From Varroa destructor (lineage: Eukaryota > Arthropoda > Arachnida > Mesostigmata > Varroidae), in contig NW_019211460.1 in the NCBI RefSeq assembly GCF_002443255.2, positions 37,271,498 to 37,335,497 on the forward strand: 64,000 bases of DNA. Direction: 5' to 3'. The position numbers and the translations under genes were made by a program. Of this stretch, positions 13,965 to 28,682 are shown in pieces. Position 1 is the stretch's first letter, and every line of letters begins with the position of its first letter. The notes beneath the pieces are model-generated. The model saw only the letters and a program-made list of their open reading frames with translations, searched no databases and was not told where the DNA came from.

Positions 13965-16900
13965 CGGGTCGCACAGTGAGGCTGTGATTCGTCTTTAAAT
14001 TGCTCATAGCAACAACTACTCCAACGTGAGACAAGCACGAAGCGCGGACCTCAAAGGCAGCGATCATTGAAGTGTGAAAGCCGAACGCTGTCGAGTGGCG
14101 ACGATCATCATATGTATACACTCCCGAGTTATCCGGGTTCATACCGGTTGACAAACGGATAAATGCACACACATACACCCAAAGACGCTGAGCCTCTGCG
14201 CATACTCGACAGGTAGCTAGATGGATGGTACACATCCGAGCGGCAGCAATAGCTAGTGGAGAATGGAATGGATTCATGCACGTATCGACAGGCAAATGGC
14301 TTCGGCGCTGGACAATACATTCCCTGCGTGCAGCACGTGACAGTCGTATCCGTTCACGTGGCATAGTTCAGAGCTGCTCGGTTGGACGGACAGGCAGGCT
14401 TGAGTCAGTTGCTGCATACGCAACATCCGAAGCCGACGCTTGTAATAATGAACAGCTCTGTATGTTTTCATAGCGGCGACGGTGCTTATAGGCACTATTG
14501 GAACCGCCAGCAGGTCGCTAGTTTTGAAGACGCTCAGATGCACAAAAAAATTCCCATAATAATTGTGTTCATGTCGTCCTACAGGAGTGACATTCAATAT
14601 CGGCCTTAAGAAACTCATCATGCTTTTACACCATTACGATCCTGTGCATGTTTTCAGGGTCAATATATTCGATGAAGTATGACGTTTCATGATTGCTTAG
14701 GATCTTTTAACTGGTGATTCTGGATTTGCTGTATATGGGCCAGTGTTAAAGGTTCAGGCTGCGGTCTCACAGATTATCATCTTAGTACTTTATTCAACTG
14801 GTAGGTAGGTGGAAACACTTCTATTTAGTTGACCAAAACTCCGTCCATATATATCGTCGATTCGTATAAGATATGTCGCCGGGCGTATTCACTTCACAGT
14901 GATGTCCCGTGGCAATAGGAAGCACAAGCGTCATAACATTACTCTACGCTTCAGAACTCTCCGCAATATAATTCGAAAATACAAGGACTGCTGATCACAT
15001 ATACAAGCACCGACAGGACTTAGTATATCAATGTAGAATATCTGCCTGTCAAACGATCTTACTGCCTTCATTTCCGATCGAGCGGGCGACCGACAACAAA
15101 TATGGTCTCGGGTGCGCGTCTGGGATCCACAGGCTCCTGATGAGGAAACGATCCAGAGCGCAAACATACAGCAGCGGAACGCAACATTACTCCAGCCGTG
15201 CCATAGCAACCTCACCAGAGCCATTAAGGTAACCAGGTCATAGACTGATTGTATTAGTTCGCCAGCAGATCGCCTCTTGGATTTACGGGTGGAAACACTT
15301 AGCTCCTTCTTACCTTTGGGATCAACGTGCCACAAACACTGTAAAGGCCTCGTGCAGAGGGCAGCAGGTCTTACCAGGGGTTATTTAGAGTTTCTCAATT
15401 CCTCGCAATTGTCGTCTGCTCTACTGGCAATCGTCTCCTCGTGATCGAATCTCCTTCCTTGTCGTCGAAAAAAAGGGGCTGATAGACAGCGAATGGTGAA
15501 GGCAAATAATACACAGGGACGGAGACCAGAAATGAAATTGGGGGTGATACCGGGTGAGGACACTGACGCATGCCTGCGACTGACGCTTCTGCTAATGGTC
15601 GGCCGCTGGCGCTGTCAAGGATCGACACTGCTAGCCCGCAGGAGGAAATAATGCAAACGACCGATACGAAGCATCTGACAGTGCAGGCAAGAAGCGGATC
15701 GAAGGAAGCCCTGCTCGTTCCGTTACAGAGTGAAATAACCTGGAACGCGACAGACTGTTCGATGATTCGTGATTCGGTCCGCCTAGCAGCACTGCAAGTT
15801 CAACTTCAAGAGTGGCAGCAGTATCAGGGACCTCACCAGCACCAGAGGAGTAGAAAATTAACGTTGTTCGTCAGACGCAATTTGTGGGAGAACTGAAAAT
15901 TGCAGCTCTTCGTCTTTGTTATATTTGTTGAAGGTAGGCGGTGGCGAAAAGGCAAAAATCGCAATAGCGCAAGAGGGTACAGCATAGGAAAAGCCATGAA
16001 TTTTCTACTGCGGCAATTGTCAGTAAGACGTACAAGACAAGATCATTACACAGACTCGTCTTTTTGAGGGAAGACAGCAAAGCAATGATAACTCAATAGA
16101 AAAATAAAGAAAAAGAATCAACCGATTCGAGCAACCGGAATAAGTACCGCTACTAATAATAGGCTACAATAGCAAAAAGAAACACGAGACCATGTAACAC
16201 GCTACAATGACTGTGACCTATAACCATAGAACTTAGCCTTTCAGAACAAGAAGGAAGCAGCAGACAACTGGCAAACAGAAAACAACATGTTGAACGATTA
16301 CATGCCCTCAGGTCATCCGCTAGCTGATACACGTATAGCGATCTACAAAACAACGCAGAATATAAGGAGCCTATATTGTTGCCTCAGTTTAAATGAATTA
16401 AGATTACTGCAAGACCCAACTGACGAAGCTATATAGAGAACCCAAGCACCTTTATGCCACGCCTAATGAAAACTGCTCCTGGTGATACACATTCCCACAC
16501 CGAATCCTTATTGGCGGTTATTACCGTTTGGGCTTTGACAGCACACTGAGCGCATATTAAGTCATCAGCGTAACATGCATGTTAATAATGAACGGCGGCT
16601 ATTACCACGCCCACATGTTCTGCCCACAACTTGGCCACAACTGGGATAGTAGTCGAAAGGTTCAGTTAACTGACAGCAGAGGTCATAAGCAAAACCTGAT
16701 ATATCAAATTCCAGCTTTCAGTTCGACAAATCACGCTTGTACGAAATTCGAATTACTATGCCTCTTACAGAACCTATGAAATGAGGTTGGGCATTATAAT
16801 TTGAATCCAACTTCCTTGTCACCTTGAGATTACTACAGAATCACCTATCTTGACCCATCATATTGTCGATGAGAGGAGGCGGCACAGGGATGAGACGATA

Positions 16901-18164
16901 TCGCCAGACTTCCGCTCTCGGCCTCTTCCCGGTCGCCGTTCAACGCTCGTCTTTCAGCTCTGAGCTTTTATCATCTCGTATTGAGATAAGTGTGTGTGTG
17001 TGCGCGTGCTGTCTGCCGTCTCGTCGCATGGGCCTTCTATTTTGTCCACCGCTGGGAGCTAAAACTTAAGGGAGAGAGTATGCATGATGAAAAATTCACG
17101 CGCAGAATCTCCCATCACTGCCTACGACTTCCCACTCGGTAGGGCGTTTTGAGAAAATGATCACATTTACTAGAACGCATGTGATCTCTGTCGACTCAAG
17201 CAGTATATGCTCTCAACATGTTTCCCTCGTGGAAACACATTATCAAACTATTGTGTATATATATATACCGTTCCGTTCGGTCAACTAGCCCCGCATAAAG
17301 GCAATAATAATTTGTCCAACTGGTCAAAAAGACAGCGTTCTATAATGACTTAATAAGTAATCTTGTTATGCGTTATTTTCGTATAGACCTGCGTTGTCAT
17401 ATTTAATAAACGTTAGTGTTACTAAACAAGGTTAATAACGTGTGTTGCGCTGGTATCGACAGTATTAAGGGTTCATTATTAGGAAATCGTAGTTATATAA
17501 GTACAATATAAAGATGCTTTGCGTATCAACAATAACCATAGCAACAATGTTATCAGTTCCTGTTTTTGAGCTTACTTTCTACACTCAGCTACCACAACCT
17601 TTTTGACTTTTTCATTATTTAATGGTTATTTAGTCTCACGATTGGTAAAAAGAATCTCAAATGTGAATATACAGCAGAGACGCTAGGAGACGAGCAGGCA
17701 AAAACCCTTTCTTCTTTCGACGAGAGGCTGAGAACTAATGACGGCCACGAGCGGCCAATGGCGGCGATGATAGTCTACCAAAGAGCTACTCGCCCGAGTG
17801 TGTTTGAAAAGGCTGAGAGGCCTTAGTCGAAAAAGGGCGTCGCCGCCGCCGCCGTTATATAAATACTTCAAGAGCTTTTCCCCAGACCCCGGCCGCCTTT
17901 CCTGTCTTGTGCTTCGCTGGCCTGTTCCCTTAGCGATCGGCTGCTGAGGCAGGCGCACTTCATCGTCGTCTCCTCTGGGTACAGAGACGGATATAGCGGA
18001 AAAAGGAAACACAACCTCACGTGCGCCCGGCAGGGGAAACAGAGCCGATATACCGCATAGGACCCGCTTTACTTTGCTAAGCAGAACAATACAGGCACTG
18101 ACGCTGAGAGGATCACCGACTAGTCGCCCCGCTAAGAAAAGCTCTTAGGCAAATACACCACGTT

Positions 18165-18167
<3 letters not shown>

Positions 18168-18221
<54 letters not shown>
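18168..18221. repeat. (TA)n microsatellite, 54 bp
   Basis: A pure alternating AT run, the longest uninterrupted one seen in the window. It lies in the islet intron and is self-complementary, so it could extrude as a hairpin and is prone to length errors in assembly. Confidence 0.95.
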
Positions 18222-18222
<1 letters not shown>

Positions 18223-21200
18223 CAGGAAGACAAGGACGGATGCTCTTACACGTCAGACTAGCTGGGCTAGCTAGGACGACCAATGGGCAGTCCTATGGTC
18301 CGTCGTGGTGTACGACGATGATACGGTAGTGAAGAGCAACAGTAAATAGGGCAACAGCGGCACACGGTCTGCTTCCATGTGATGCACAGCCGCTATGACA
18401 CTGGACAAGAAAGAAGAGTCAGAGAGAACGAGCAACGAATTGTACTACCGTACCACGGGAACAGCGGTCGTTCGAATAGGCAAGCCCCCTTGGCGCTCGG
18501 AAATGCTTCGTCAGCTCACACAACACTATATCTGCAGAGATTGACTAAAGACAAAAAACAACACTGCAAATTTACTGTGTGGAGAATTAGTGCACCAAGC
18601 ACACATATAGGACAATCCAACGAGTTGCTAAATTCTACATTTTTACGGTAGTAGGAGTCACATAAATAATAATTCGTTGTATTGTTTGCCTCCGATGATA
18701 TGTATGGGCAGTAAGTACGATATATAGAGTGACACATTTAATTTTCCAGTAATCCTGCCCCAGTGCTAAGCCAATCCAAGTTAAATCAGGATGATCAAGC
18801 GTTTTAGCATACCGGAGCTCGTACGTTAGGGACGTATATTGACTCTCCTCCTTCTCCTACGACAAGTTTATATTTTACAATTAAAGAAAAAGCGGTGTCA
18901 TTCTAAAATTTGGACATCCGCTCCTGTTAGCCAACTATCTGTACACGCTAAATACGATCAGATTCCAACGGAAGGCCTTTCAGAAAGTCACGCTCGATGT
19001 TGGTAACGAACGCTGACAACCGTACATTTTATTTATGTAGCATTATCAGTCATTGTCGTCAGGGCCAAACCGGATTGTCAACAATAATTCGATAATTGGT
19101 AGTCGCAGGAGAACCTATCTATCACTTAGAATAAACTCTCTGACAGAGCGCGCCACCCGCATTAGACTGAACTCAACTTATCTTCTCCGACACTTATCGT
19201 CACGCAGAGATGACGAGAAAAATTCGCTTTCTCTACCCCGCTCCCCCATTTTCTCTGTGGCACCTTCGCAATTGTAAATAATTTGCCAATCGTTCTCGGG
19301 GTACGCTGACTGGGTGTTGCTACGCAGGACTGAATAAAGAAGACAGCACGGAGTGATTATGTCCCGTATTTCTCCTCTGGGAATTTCATCAGCTTTATAT
19401 TGTGGGTTCCCTCAGAGCCAACTACACAGTGACATCCACACGCTTCATACATACGTGATAGACGCAGCCTAAACAAACTATTATACGGTTTTATATTCAT
19501 TTCAATATCAATGCGTGGAAAATCGGAGCCTTTTTTTTTGGCCGGTACTGCCCCTGAATCGTCTCTCTTTGCGGTGAGCACCCGCGCGCGAACGCCAGCC
19601 ACATCGACCTTGTTCGTGCTCAAGTTATCACGCTACGGTTGAAGTAGGAAGAAAGATGATGGAACTTGTCACGCCACATAATACAAATTATATCTATATT
19701 TGTATGCATACTGTGTGTGACCTAAGCAACTTACTTTGCCTCTATAGCTTCAATAGATATGGCCATTTAATAGCTTCATTTGTTTCTCGAGACAAATGTA
19801 CCTCTCATGTGAATGAACGAATTTGAATGAAAACCTAAAGCTTCAGTGTGTACGCGGACGACCTCGGCCAGCCATTCCCTACACTTGCATCTTTGACATA
19901 GGATTAGGAATTACCATACGAAAAATAGAAACTATGAATTTTTGGAGAGGAAGAAGACCGGATGAATCAACATCACCTCTACTCAACGGGCAAATTATAA
20001 AGTACGTTAGTAAGTTTACGCACTCACGCGTCATGTTGGCACCAAGTGCTAAGTCATTTGGAGCGCGTACCCGAGAGAGAATATCAGTTTCAACAGTTCC
20101 AGCATCGATTAACAACTCGCAAAGCTTATCACTAAAAATTGCGCTTAAGCCACTTCACATAACGATAGCGTCGACGGCCTTCTGCAGTCTACATGTCTAT
20201 TGGAAAGATTTGCCTGCAGCAATTTATCTATATTGGATAAGTTTATTTATCAACACTGGATAAGTTCGGGCCTGGCCTTTTTGAAGGGTTATGGGCCTGC
20301 ACCTCACTAAAGGGTCCTGGCTTATTTTTCTGCTGCCAGACAGCGTTCCTTACTGAGTACAGGCTACGCAGAAGCCCGAATCGTCGTGGCTCATCGAGCC
20401 CTATAATACCAAAACGGCTGATATTGACTTACGAGTTTTTGAAACAAAAGCAATTAGTTGTATTAGTGGAAGGATATATCCAGCGCAAATCGCTGTATGA
20501 CCGCTAGGTACACCAGATGTGGATTTAACGATACTTTTTGAAGCGGAAATTTAATAACATGTGCATCTGCATATATTGTAACTTACCATGCTTACATTGT
20601 CGTAAAACAAACCTTAATATAATGTCATAATATTTGACTCGGCTAGTGGTAACTTCTTTTTTAAATTTTGGCTTATTTAAACAAATGGTGATCTCATGTG
20701 TTTTATGCTTATGCGTATCCACTCTATTCAATTCCAAGTAGAAATATATGTATCGAAGTTCAAATATTGTTTTATTGTACTGTTTATATACAGGTAAGCA
20801 TATTGAAGTTAAACTAAATAAAAGAGTTCAGTGAGCTAGTTTTTCCTTAACTATTACAGCGTTTCGTGGTTAAATAAGTTCACAGAAACTTAACGTCCCG
20901 GAAGAGAGCTGCTTTTCAGAAGCTGGATAGTGAATATAAGCAAACATAACGTCCCATCGACCTTTCTTTGTCAACGTTATAGGCGATCATTCTAAATCGA
21001 AGTATCATTGATTCACATTGTGTGAGATTTACGTCTTCTGTTAGCACGAGGCACGGCAGTGGGCCTATGGCTTCGTACAGTTAATTCTACGATACAACGA
21101 TACGCACGTTGCTTACCGTTCCATCAGGCTTTTTAGTAAAACATTATTAAAAAGCGTTTTGCTGTATCAGTGAGGCACGAAAGGCTTAGTGCTTTCGGTC

Positions 21201-21229
21201 TCTAAAGGGACAACTTAAGTATCCTGTGC

Positions 21230-21256
<27 letters not shown>
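21230..21256. repeat. (TA)n microsatellite
   Basis: A 27-bp alternating AT run at the left border of a more GC-rich intronic block. Confidence 0.9.
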
Positions 21257-21260
<4 letters not shown>

Positions 21261-24200
21261 GCGTATGTATATGGTGGACGTGTGTGTGTGTGGCCCAGCT
21301 ATATACCTATCTGAAAGATTCTACTCCACAAGCCGGCAAACTTCCCTCGTTGGGTTGGTCGCTGTGGCCATCTTGCCTCAATCTGCCTTCAACTAGCGCC
21401 GACAACGCCACCAGAACGAACCCTGGTCCACCCCGGGTCTGCCTAGCTTAGACCCACGAAACGGCCCTGTTTGTCCTGGCCGCCAGATCTTAGACACCCA
21501 TCTTGGTGTCCTCATTAGCTAAGTGCAGTGGCGAGACCCGGGTTGACGCCAGGATAGAAGTTCGATGTAGGGGCGGAAAAAGCGAGGTTGCGTCGATTTT
21601 GCAGCGGTGACTCGGCTTGCTAGGCTACAGCAGATACTATAAGAGACAAGAGCTTCGGAAGGGCAAAGGAAGGGAATCGTGCAGGGAACAACTGGTATCA
21701 AAAAGAAGCCCACGAGAGGGCGACCAACGGAGGCCAGCCGTGGACAAGAGAAACCGACTTCAAGAAATGGCAATTTGGGCGGCTCGCCATGGGTCGCTAC
21801 CCCGCGCCCTCACTACTGCCAAAAGCGCCCAGATCGGAAAAAATTGGCTGTAACAAAAACTCCACCAAACTGTGGCAAGCAGAAGAGCTGTGATCAGAAA
21901 CATCGTATGGAAGATGTGACCTTCCTCTTCAATACAAAGAAGCTAGAGTTCACGAAGTTTTTGGCACCCATTGGCTGGAGCCTCCAACCAAAAGAGGGAA
22001 ACGCAAGCATTCGTCACAAGTCTTCAGAACAAATATTTTTTGTTGCAAAGTAAAATGCCCCTGTGACATTTAAAGCAATCTCAAGCAATCGATGCCACAG
22101 AATATTGTATGTAATGTCGTACTTAAGTGTACACTTCATGGTGTAACTTGAGAAAAAGAAAGTGTATACAAAATGTCGTTGATGCAGGAGTAAACCCTAC
22201 TTAAATGTTTAACGTTTTGTCAAACCAGAATCGATCATATAAGCATCAAGGCCGCAAGTTAAAAGCGACAGCTTATTTATGTACTTCTATGTTCGTGGCA
22301 AATACATGGCTTAGATGGCTACGTATACTTTTGCACGTGGCTACATTTGAGAGGCAAACAAGAAACTCGATGTTATAAAGATGATACCATACTGAAGTCA
22401 GTAACCGCAAAGGTTCTTATTTGGTCTCTATGTCACTTGAATGTACCTGTAATTGTTCAATAGGTAAGTTATTCGTATGTTCTTGCCAGATTCAAACATA
22501 CAGTTTCATTTGTTGTTCATTATCACCCATCTGATTGTCATCGTAACTTCTGTCGGCTGATTCAGTTGGGCCTTGTTGCCCCCCTGCGTTGCGCCGCGTC
22601 GTAAGTGAACCTCAATGTTCACTCAATGTACTTATCCAGAATTAAATAGCTAAATCGGATGTCGACGGGTGTTTGTGAGCGATTGTAAGCCCCCATTTGA
22701 CGGCCGCTAGCCTAAGCCGCCGAACAGAGCAAACACGTTTTCCCATGCGACCGTCAAATAACATAGGCGATGTCCAAAGCAGATTGAGCTCGTTGAGACA
22801 CACAGTCTATTCCTGTTTACCTGTCTGCCCCTAGTGCTAGTGGCCTAGCCCTGGCAGCTGCTAGAAACAAGACGATGGCAATGTCACACTGCCTGAGATC
22901 TGGAGGGCATGACCTCAGATGAGTGGATAGCACACGTTTAGATTCAATGGCATAGATAAATCAAGCATAAAAAGCAAGCAGGGTAGCAACCGCGCCGGCA
23001 AATGTCTCTACACTTCGGAGAGCGCAAACATTCGAGGACAGCTCAAATAGAATGACGACAGGTAATTGATATATCTAACTCTTCTTATTTTTTACGCTCG
23101 CGGTTCCGCCGCAGTCGTCGATGGGGTGTATCAGCCAGTTACAAAAAAAAAAAACTGGTTGTGGTGTTGTATCAATAAATCAGGCGACTTCTCGTTATAT
23201 GCTAACAGGCGCTGAAGGCCCCTTATTCTGTCAAACGGCAGTAGAGAGTGATTAAATCAACAAACGGCCATATAAAATTTGCTATTCCCCTAAGCAAGAA
23301 AGCAGTACGACAGAAGAAATTCATTCGTAGGAATACATATTTTTCAGTCACTTTTGAAGTTTAGTGTTGATTCAAAGAATTTCTTTATGGACCTAGATAT
23401 CTTCGACATTTTATAAATCAAGATAAATGTTCGCATACACAACCCCCACATCGACGGACAATGTCAATTTCATGTGTGCTTAACCTTCATAACCTAAATA
23501 ACGCTGAATAGCTCCATCTCAAAATTGAGCTAACCTAGTAGATAGCCTCTGTTTACCTTTGCCACCCCTCGCGCGCTACCGCCGTCTGACCGTCTATCTG
23601 TCCATTGCCTGTGCAGCTATCAATACAATCGACTATACGCGCACACAGACAAACAAAGAGTAACAAAGCGATGGTAACGCCGGTGGCACTCGACCATCCA
23701 TCGTTGGTTAAAGCGTCATTCTCGATGGAAGCGCGCATGATTCAATGTATGAAATGTACATTTTCGTCAGCCGACAGCCGCAGAACTTTTGCAACAATTA
23801 GATGCGTTTAATAGCAGCATGCGATGAGCAAAAAATATAGATTATAATATGTGTGGCCACGATGGTACGCGTTCACCGGTTCCTCAGTACCATCATTCGC
23901 TTTAACGGCCTTTGTTGTCATCGCGTTTGTCAATCGTACAACCAAAAGCGCATCCATTTTCGCTCACCGCGACAGTAGCAGCAGATGCAGCAGCCACCAA
24001 AGAGGCAACCGTTTCGCTATAATGGAACTAACGCCTCCCTGGCACCAGCATTCGAGAGATCATTGGCGGAGCCCAACAAGGAACCGGCCGCCGCAAAAGA
24101 AGCTTTTTTCCGGTAGGTGAACGACACGACACTGCCGTATAACGTAGGTCATTTCGTCCACAAGCACAACACACAACAACGGGGCTATTTGACACAAGTC

Positions 24201-24606
24201 CTACACGTGGACGTTTTGCCCGTTTCTGTTGAAAAAAAAGTCCAATGCAAAGGAGAAAGAACATAGAAGTATTCACCGTTATTGTGTTCATTCATGCATT
24301 CGGTATAGCATAGATAGGGGGCGACTATGCACAAGTACAAGACTGTGCTACATATTGAGCGTACTCGTCGAATTCCTATTTAGTGTTAACATACGCCCCC
24401 AGTGATTTGTCGGGGTCGTATTCATTATGCCGCAAAGCTGTCGTTGTGATGGGAATTTTATGGCAAGGATTATTCTTATATTTTTTCCGTTTTCCCTAAA
24501 TGGCTATTTTCTGTAATCATTTTTCTGATCCATGTCCAAATAGTTTTGCATGATGATACGTATTTTCATTGGTAATAATAGAGATAGATTGATTCATTAG
24601 ACCTAC

Positions 24607-25028
24607 CTTTTCGCTTTGCTGCATCTGCTTGATCATGATGGAGCGCTTTTTGTCCTTGCACCTCTTGTTCTGAAACCAGACCCTGATCACCCGGGGGGAC
24701 AGGCCTGTCATCTCGACGAGCTGCTCCTTCATCAGGGCGTCCGGCCTCGGGTTAGCAGCATAGCAGGTCCGCAGGGTGTGGAGCTGCTTCTCGTTGAGCA
24801 CGGTTCGCACCCTGGTCGGCTTGTGTTCCCCGCCGCCGTTCCGACCGCTTTTGTGCCCCTGAGACCGGACAGCGCCCCCGGCGCCGACGACGCCGTTATT
24901 GTTGCCGCCGCCGCCCGCGCCGCCATGCCCTCCGCCGGCCGAGGGCGGCCCCCCAACGGACGATATCGATCCGACGACAACACCGCCACCTCCGCCCCGG
25001 GGGCCACCCACCGATTGGACCGCGTCCG
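24607..25028 (-). CDS. isl: Islet LIM-homeodomain protein, homeodomain exon
   Basis: This 422-bp exon supplies the last two bases of a split Thr codon and then 140 codons, ending in phase 0. About 69 residues are mostly Gly, Ala and Asn ([26 protein letters not shown]). The homeodomain follows at 24640-24819. It reads [38 protein letters not shown] and [16 protein letters not shown], practically identical to Islet proteins from vertebrates and flies. Helix 3 carries the expected W48, F49, Q50 and N51. The domain binds TAAT-type sites, and Islet proteins specify motor neurons and other cell types through LIM-cofactor complexes. Acceptor: CCTAAATTTTCAG|CGG. Donor: AAAG|GTAGGT. The first half is very GC- and CpG-rich because of Gly codons, and strong open frames on the opposite strand here are shadows of this exon. 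Confidence 0.97.
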
Positions 25029-28000
25029 CTGAAAATTTAGGACGGAAAACGAACGGGCAGAAATGAATCGCGTTACATACGAGATAATTAAGCGCACACT
25101 TAGTAACATGAGTAACTTGGTAGCCGTTAACAGTATTGTAGTTTCTCTTTTCGATTCTCGTTCATTTTTCGACGTTGTGATGAATAACTTATCCGTGCCG
25201 ATCATTGTCACTCGAGCAAATCATCACACTATTGCCACCACCACATAATAATACTAACTGCAACAGTAACAACTACTGCTTTGACTCTGTATGTGTGTGT
25301 ATGCGTATATGATCGTACGATGGGTTCTCGCTGGCTCAGCGTTTATATACATATCAACAGTGTTGCTGGTAGATTTCCGCAAAAGTAATGATATGACGGG
25401 TCATCAGCTCATGGGATCGTGGCTTTGAAATTGGCCACAAGGAACCCGACAACTCAAGCTCAGTCTGCGTGGTCCGTTTCAGCAATAGTGAATCGGTGCT
25501 ATTAATACCAATCTTCTGTTTGTTCCATAGGCTTTTCCTTCAGATAGAAGAATATCGTCGTGCTCCGCTAATGGTCTAATTCCCGTGCGTCAACTTTCTA
25601 ACCTCTTTCTATATTTTGTTTCCTGTTTTACAACCTCTAACCTCTTCCCGCGTCCTCCATCCTTGCAAATACGATAGCTAGAGTCTTCCATAGACTCGTT
25701 TGAAAGACTCATGAGTACATGTTGCCAGACGTGCGGATGCATTTTAAATATCAATAAAAGACCCTATCTGTCGGAACATCGAATGACGCCAACGGTAGCG
25801 ACAGTAGGAGTTCAAGGTTTCTCAATGCATTTTCAGATTAGCTCGCGAAATGATCGATCGACAGTGTATCTTTATCTCCAATCGCTAGATCGACATCTCG
25901 GGCCAAATTGTTGGATTCGTGCCGCAGCAATGAGCCATTCCGCTAGATAGTTAGCATTTTTTCCCGCCTGCCTCTGTCTGCACGCTAGGGGGCTGCCACT
26001 AAATTCAATCATATCGCTGCCAAATAACTGAAAGTGAGTAACTTCGACGGAAAGCTGGAAGTCGCATTATCGCGTCAACAACTGATATAGGATGATGACA
26101 TCCTTCCAATCGGGCAAACCAACGTCGCCGCTGTTGCCGCCAATACGCCCTTCGACACATGCACTGTTCAGCCCCACGCCACGCCACGCGACGCGGATGG
26201 CGGGTGTGCTTCTTTGAATACTAGCAAGGCGGCTCTTTGTGTGCTAAGTAAGTGCACCAATCACTTAGTCGTTTCGAGCTGTTCGTCCACCTTTCTGGTC
26301 CTCGTCCATAGTGCCCGCTGTTGCAAGGCGTCACCAGCATCAGCGCCATGCAGGAAGTACCAGAAGCAGATATGGCTAGCACACCTGCTTTATGCGCAGT
26401 ACCTACCGTTCGTCTCCATTCTCACTGAGAGTACACAGCCACCAAACGAAAAACGATGGGTCGCGGTCTCGCTCAGGCCCTTAAATCGGGTACACCGTTC
26501 GATGAACACCCAATCTGTATTTCCCTGTTAATTTGCTTTTAGCGACAGTCAGCGTATACGATTGCCACTCATTATATGCACCTACCGGCAGCGAGAAAGT
26601 AACATTTGTTTCTCGTGTACATTGATGCGCCGTATGGGAACTTGAGGCGAACCTGCAGGGAAAATATTATTCAGAGAAGCTGAACATACTTTTATGGCAA
26701 AGATAATTGGAAGGAATATGCATTTATTATCAGTCGTATAGGGGGCTACAAGTGTGTCAATATTGATTGACAATATATATGATGTTGAATGCCTAGTTGA
26801 ATAATATCTATTCCGATTTGATCGTCTAGACGATCTCGTAGTGCTTGTACACCCTATATCTCCTGTAGTCGTTGACGTCATCGTACACTGGCTCGCAAAG
26901 GCATTCCCTACTTAATTACTGCTAATTACTGTATGGGTTATCGGACGCTACCCAGCTGTTTCCTTCATATAGCTTCATTTGTCTAGTACTGCTGCCACGG
27001 CTGATTTAATTTGCACATCGACCACCCCTTTCTCTTGTCTATAGGTCATCTGCTTGAAAGGACTCAGTTCGAGATCAGCTCTACTAACGGATGCTCCCTA
27101 AATGTTGCATTTTAATACCTCTAGAAGAAAGTTTCCGATCGCCTTTATGTCAATTTGGCTTCGTTGAAGGTATAAGCCGGTAAGAGCACGTGGCTAACAG
27201 ACCCATGTACGTACGCTGATCTACCGGCTTTATAATCATTGCATCCAAGAGGCGAACGCAACGTCGCGACGACCCGCTTCGTCGCAGGCGAGCGCCATGT
27301 TCGTGTGGGCGTCTCCGTTGCCGTTGTTACCGCAATACAGACATTGAACGACGTGTCATCATCTAGCCCCTTAATCAATCTACGATAGAGCAACGAGGTA
27401 TGCAGACGTAGTAGAATTAGTAACCCACCCAATTCTACCCATCTCACGGTGCCCACGCATTCGAGAGCTTATTTATTACCTAAAATGTAAGTACGCAAAA
27501 AACCAAATACGTTGAGCCTTTCTCATCAGTCCGCTCTACGATCGCTGTTTTGACAAGCAACGACAGTCTATCAACGGTTTAAGTTAATAAGTATTGATTG
27601 GTAGATGGAACCTGCATGTCGTTGAGGACTGACCTTACGTTTTTCAAACTTTGCTCATTTACAATGGACGATCTGCACCTTGGTGTCGTGAGTTCTTTCG
27701 TGTTTATAAGGATTAAAAGGTACATTGAGAGTTACAAAGCAAGAAATTGGTGAACTCAATTAGTTATCATTGTAATGCTCTAACAGCAATAAATATTAAA
27801 TCGGTCAGGCATAGGAGCGGCCACTACTGACAATGACTGAGGACGCGCCTAGTGACAGAATTATGGATATGAGATGACGCACACCTGATCCTTCGATGCG
27901 CCTGATCTTTTCCTGACATGTACTTGATGCATGATACGTTAATGACTCCAACCTGTTCTTTATATACTATCGTTTACATTACTGCAGCATATCTTTGCTT

Positions 28001-28605
28001 TGACCTTCTGTACAAACAATTCACATAAAGGATATTGCTAAATCTTGTTCTGTTCTAAATGAGTGAGTAGGCATACTGTAAAATGTTATCTGAACGAATC
28101 TCTAGTTCTGCCTGCGTCGTGTTTTTGTCCACATGCAAATGGGCGCTTGGTTTGGTGCATACAACAGCGGACAAGGACCTGTATAACACCATTAGAAACA
28201 TACATTTATTTATAATAAAAACAGGCCGTTCACGTAAAAGCGAATTTGTCCTTTGGTTAAAGCTCATAATAACAACTAAAGAGAACGCTCACGGTGTACA
28301 TAATGACTGGTGTAATTATTTCTTATGCATGTTTTTTTGTCTGGAGTTGTTAGGTGTCGTACGAGAAGCGCGACGGTTATATTAAGCTCGAGCAATCATT
28401 CCCACAATGTTCCCATGGCGTTGTTGTCCCAGCGGCCAGCAAGAGCCGACGCACCGATATTGTCACTCAGTATTTACAGTATTATATAATCTGGCAGGTA
28501 AGGCCAGAACAAGCTCCGATAGAAGAGGCAGCAGGTAGTTGATGATGCTGGTGAATGTATTCAAAGTGTTTGTTTGGGCCGTTAGGCGGTATGAGCGTCC
28601 CGTAG

Positions 28606-28682
28606 TCGTTCGTTCGTTCGTCCGTCCGTCCGTCCGTTCGTTCGTTCGTTCGTTCGTTCGTTCGTTCGTTCGTTCGTTCATT
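28606..28682. repeat. (GTTC)n/(GTCC)n tetranucleotide array
   Basis: About 77 bp of CGTT units is interrupted by four GTCC units at about 28619-28635. It produces spurious repeated Asn-Glu-Arg-Thr and Arg-Ser-Phe-Val peptides in the open frames on the two strands. Confidence 0.95.

Larger units (their letters stand above)
7904..24606 (-). other. islet intron, about 16.7 kb, between homeodomain and C-terminal exons
   Basis: The donor AAAG|GTAGGT at 24606 and the acceptor TTTCAG at 7904-7909 bound a phase-0 intron. No second gene is recognised inside. Contents seen: (GTT)8 at 13941-13964, a CCG run near 17837-17855, a 54-bp (TA)n at 18168-18221, a (TA)n at 21230-21256, and a more GC-rich block at about 21340-22050 with competing open frames. 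A plus-strand open frame at 12096-12422 has protein-like composition but no recognised family. An A-rich tract at about 12838-12850 follows an unrelated short open frame. The rest shows nothing I can name. Confidence 0.85.

Noticed and set aside
21405..21430. TNPGPP residues in a short plus-strand frame, reminiscent of the 2A-like NPGP motif of some retrotransposons
   Set aside because: The required upstream D-x-E-x residues are absent and no reverse transcriptase sequence follows.
24616..25211. Long plus-strand and alternative-frame minus-strand open frames over the homeodomain exon
   Set aside because: GC-rich Gly codons of the islet exon create open shadows. Only the frame with the WFQNKR homeodomain is supported.
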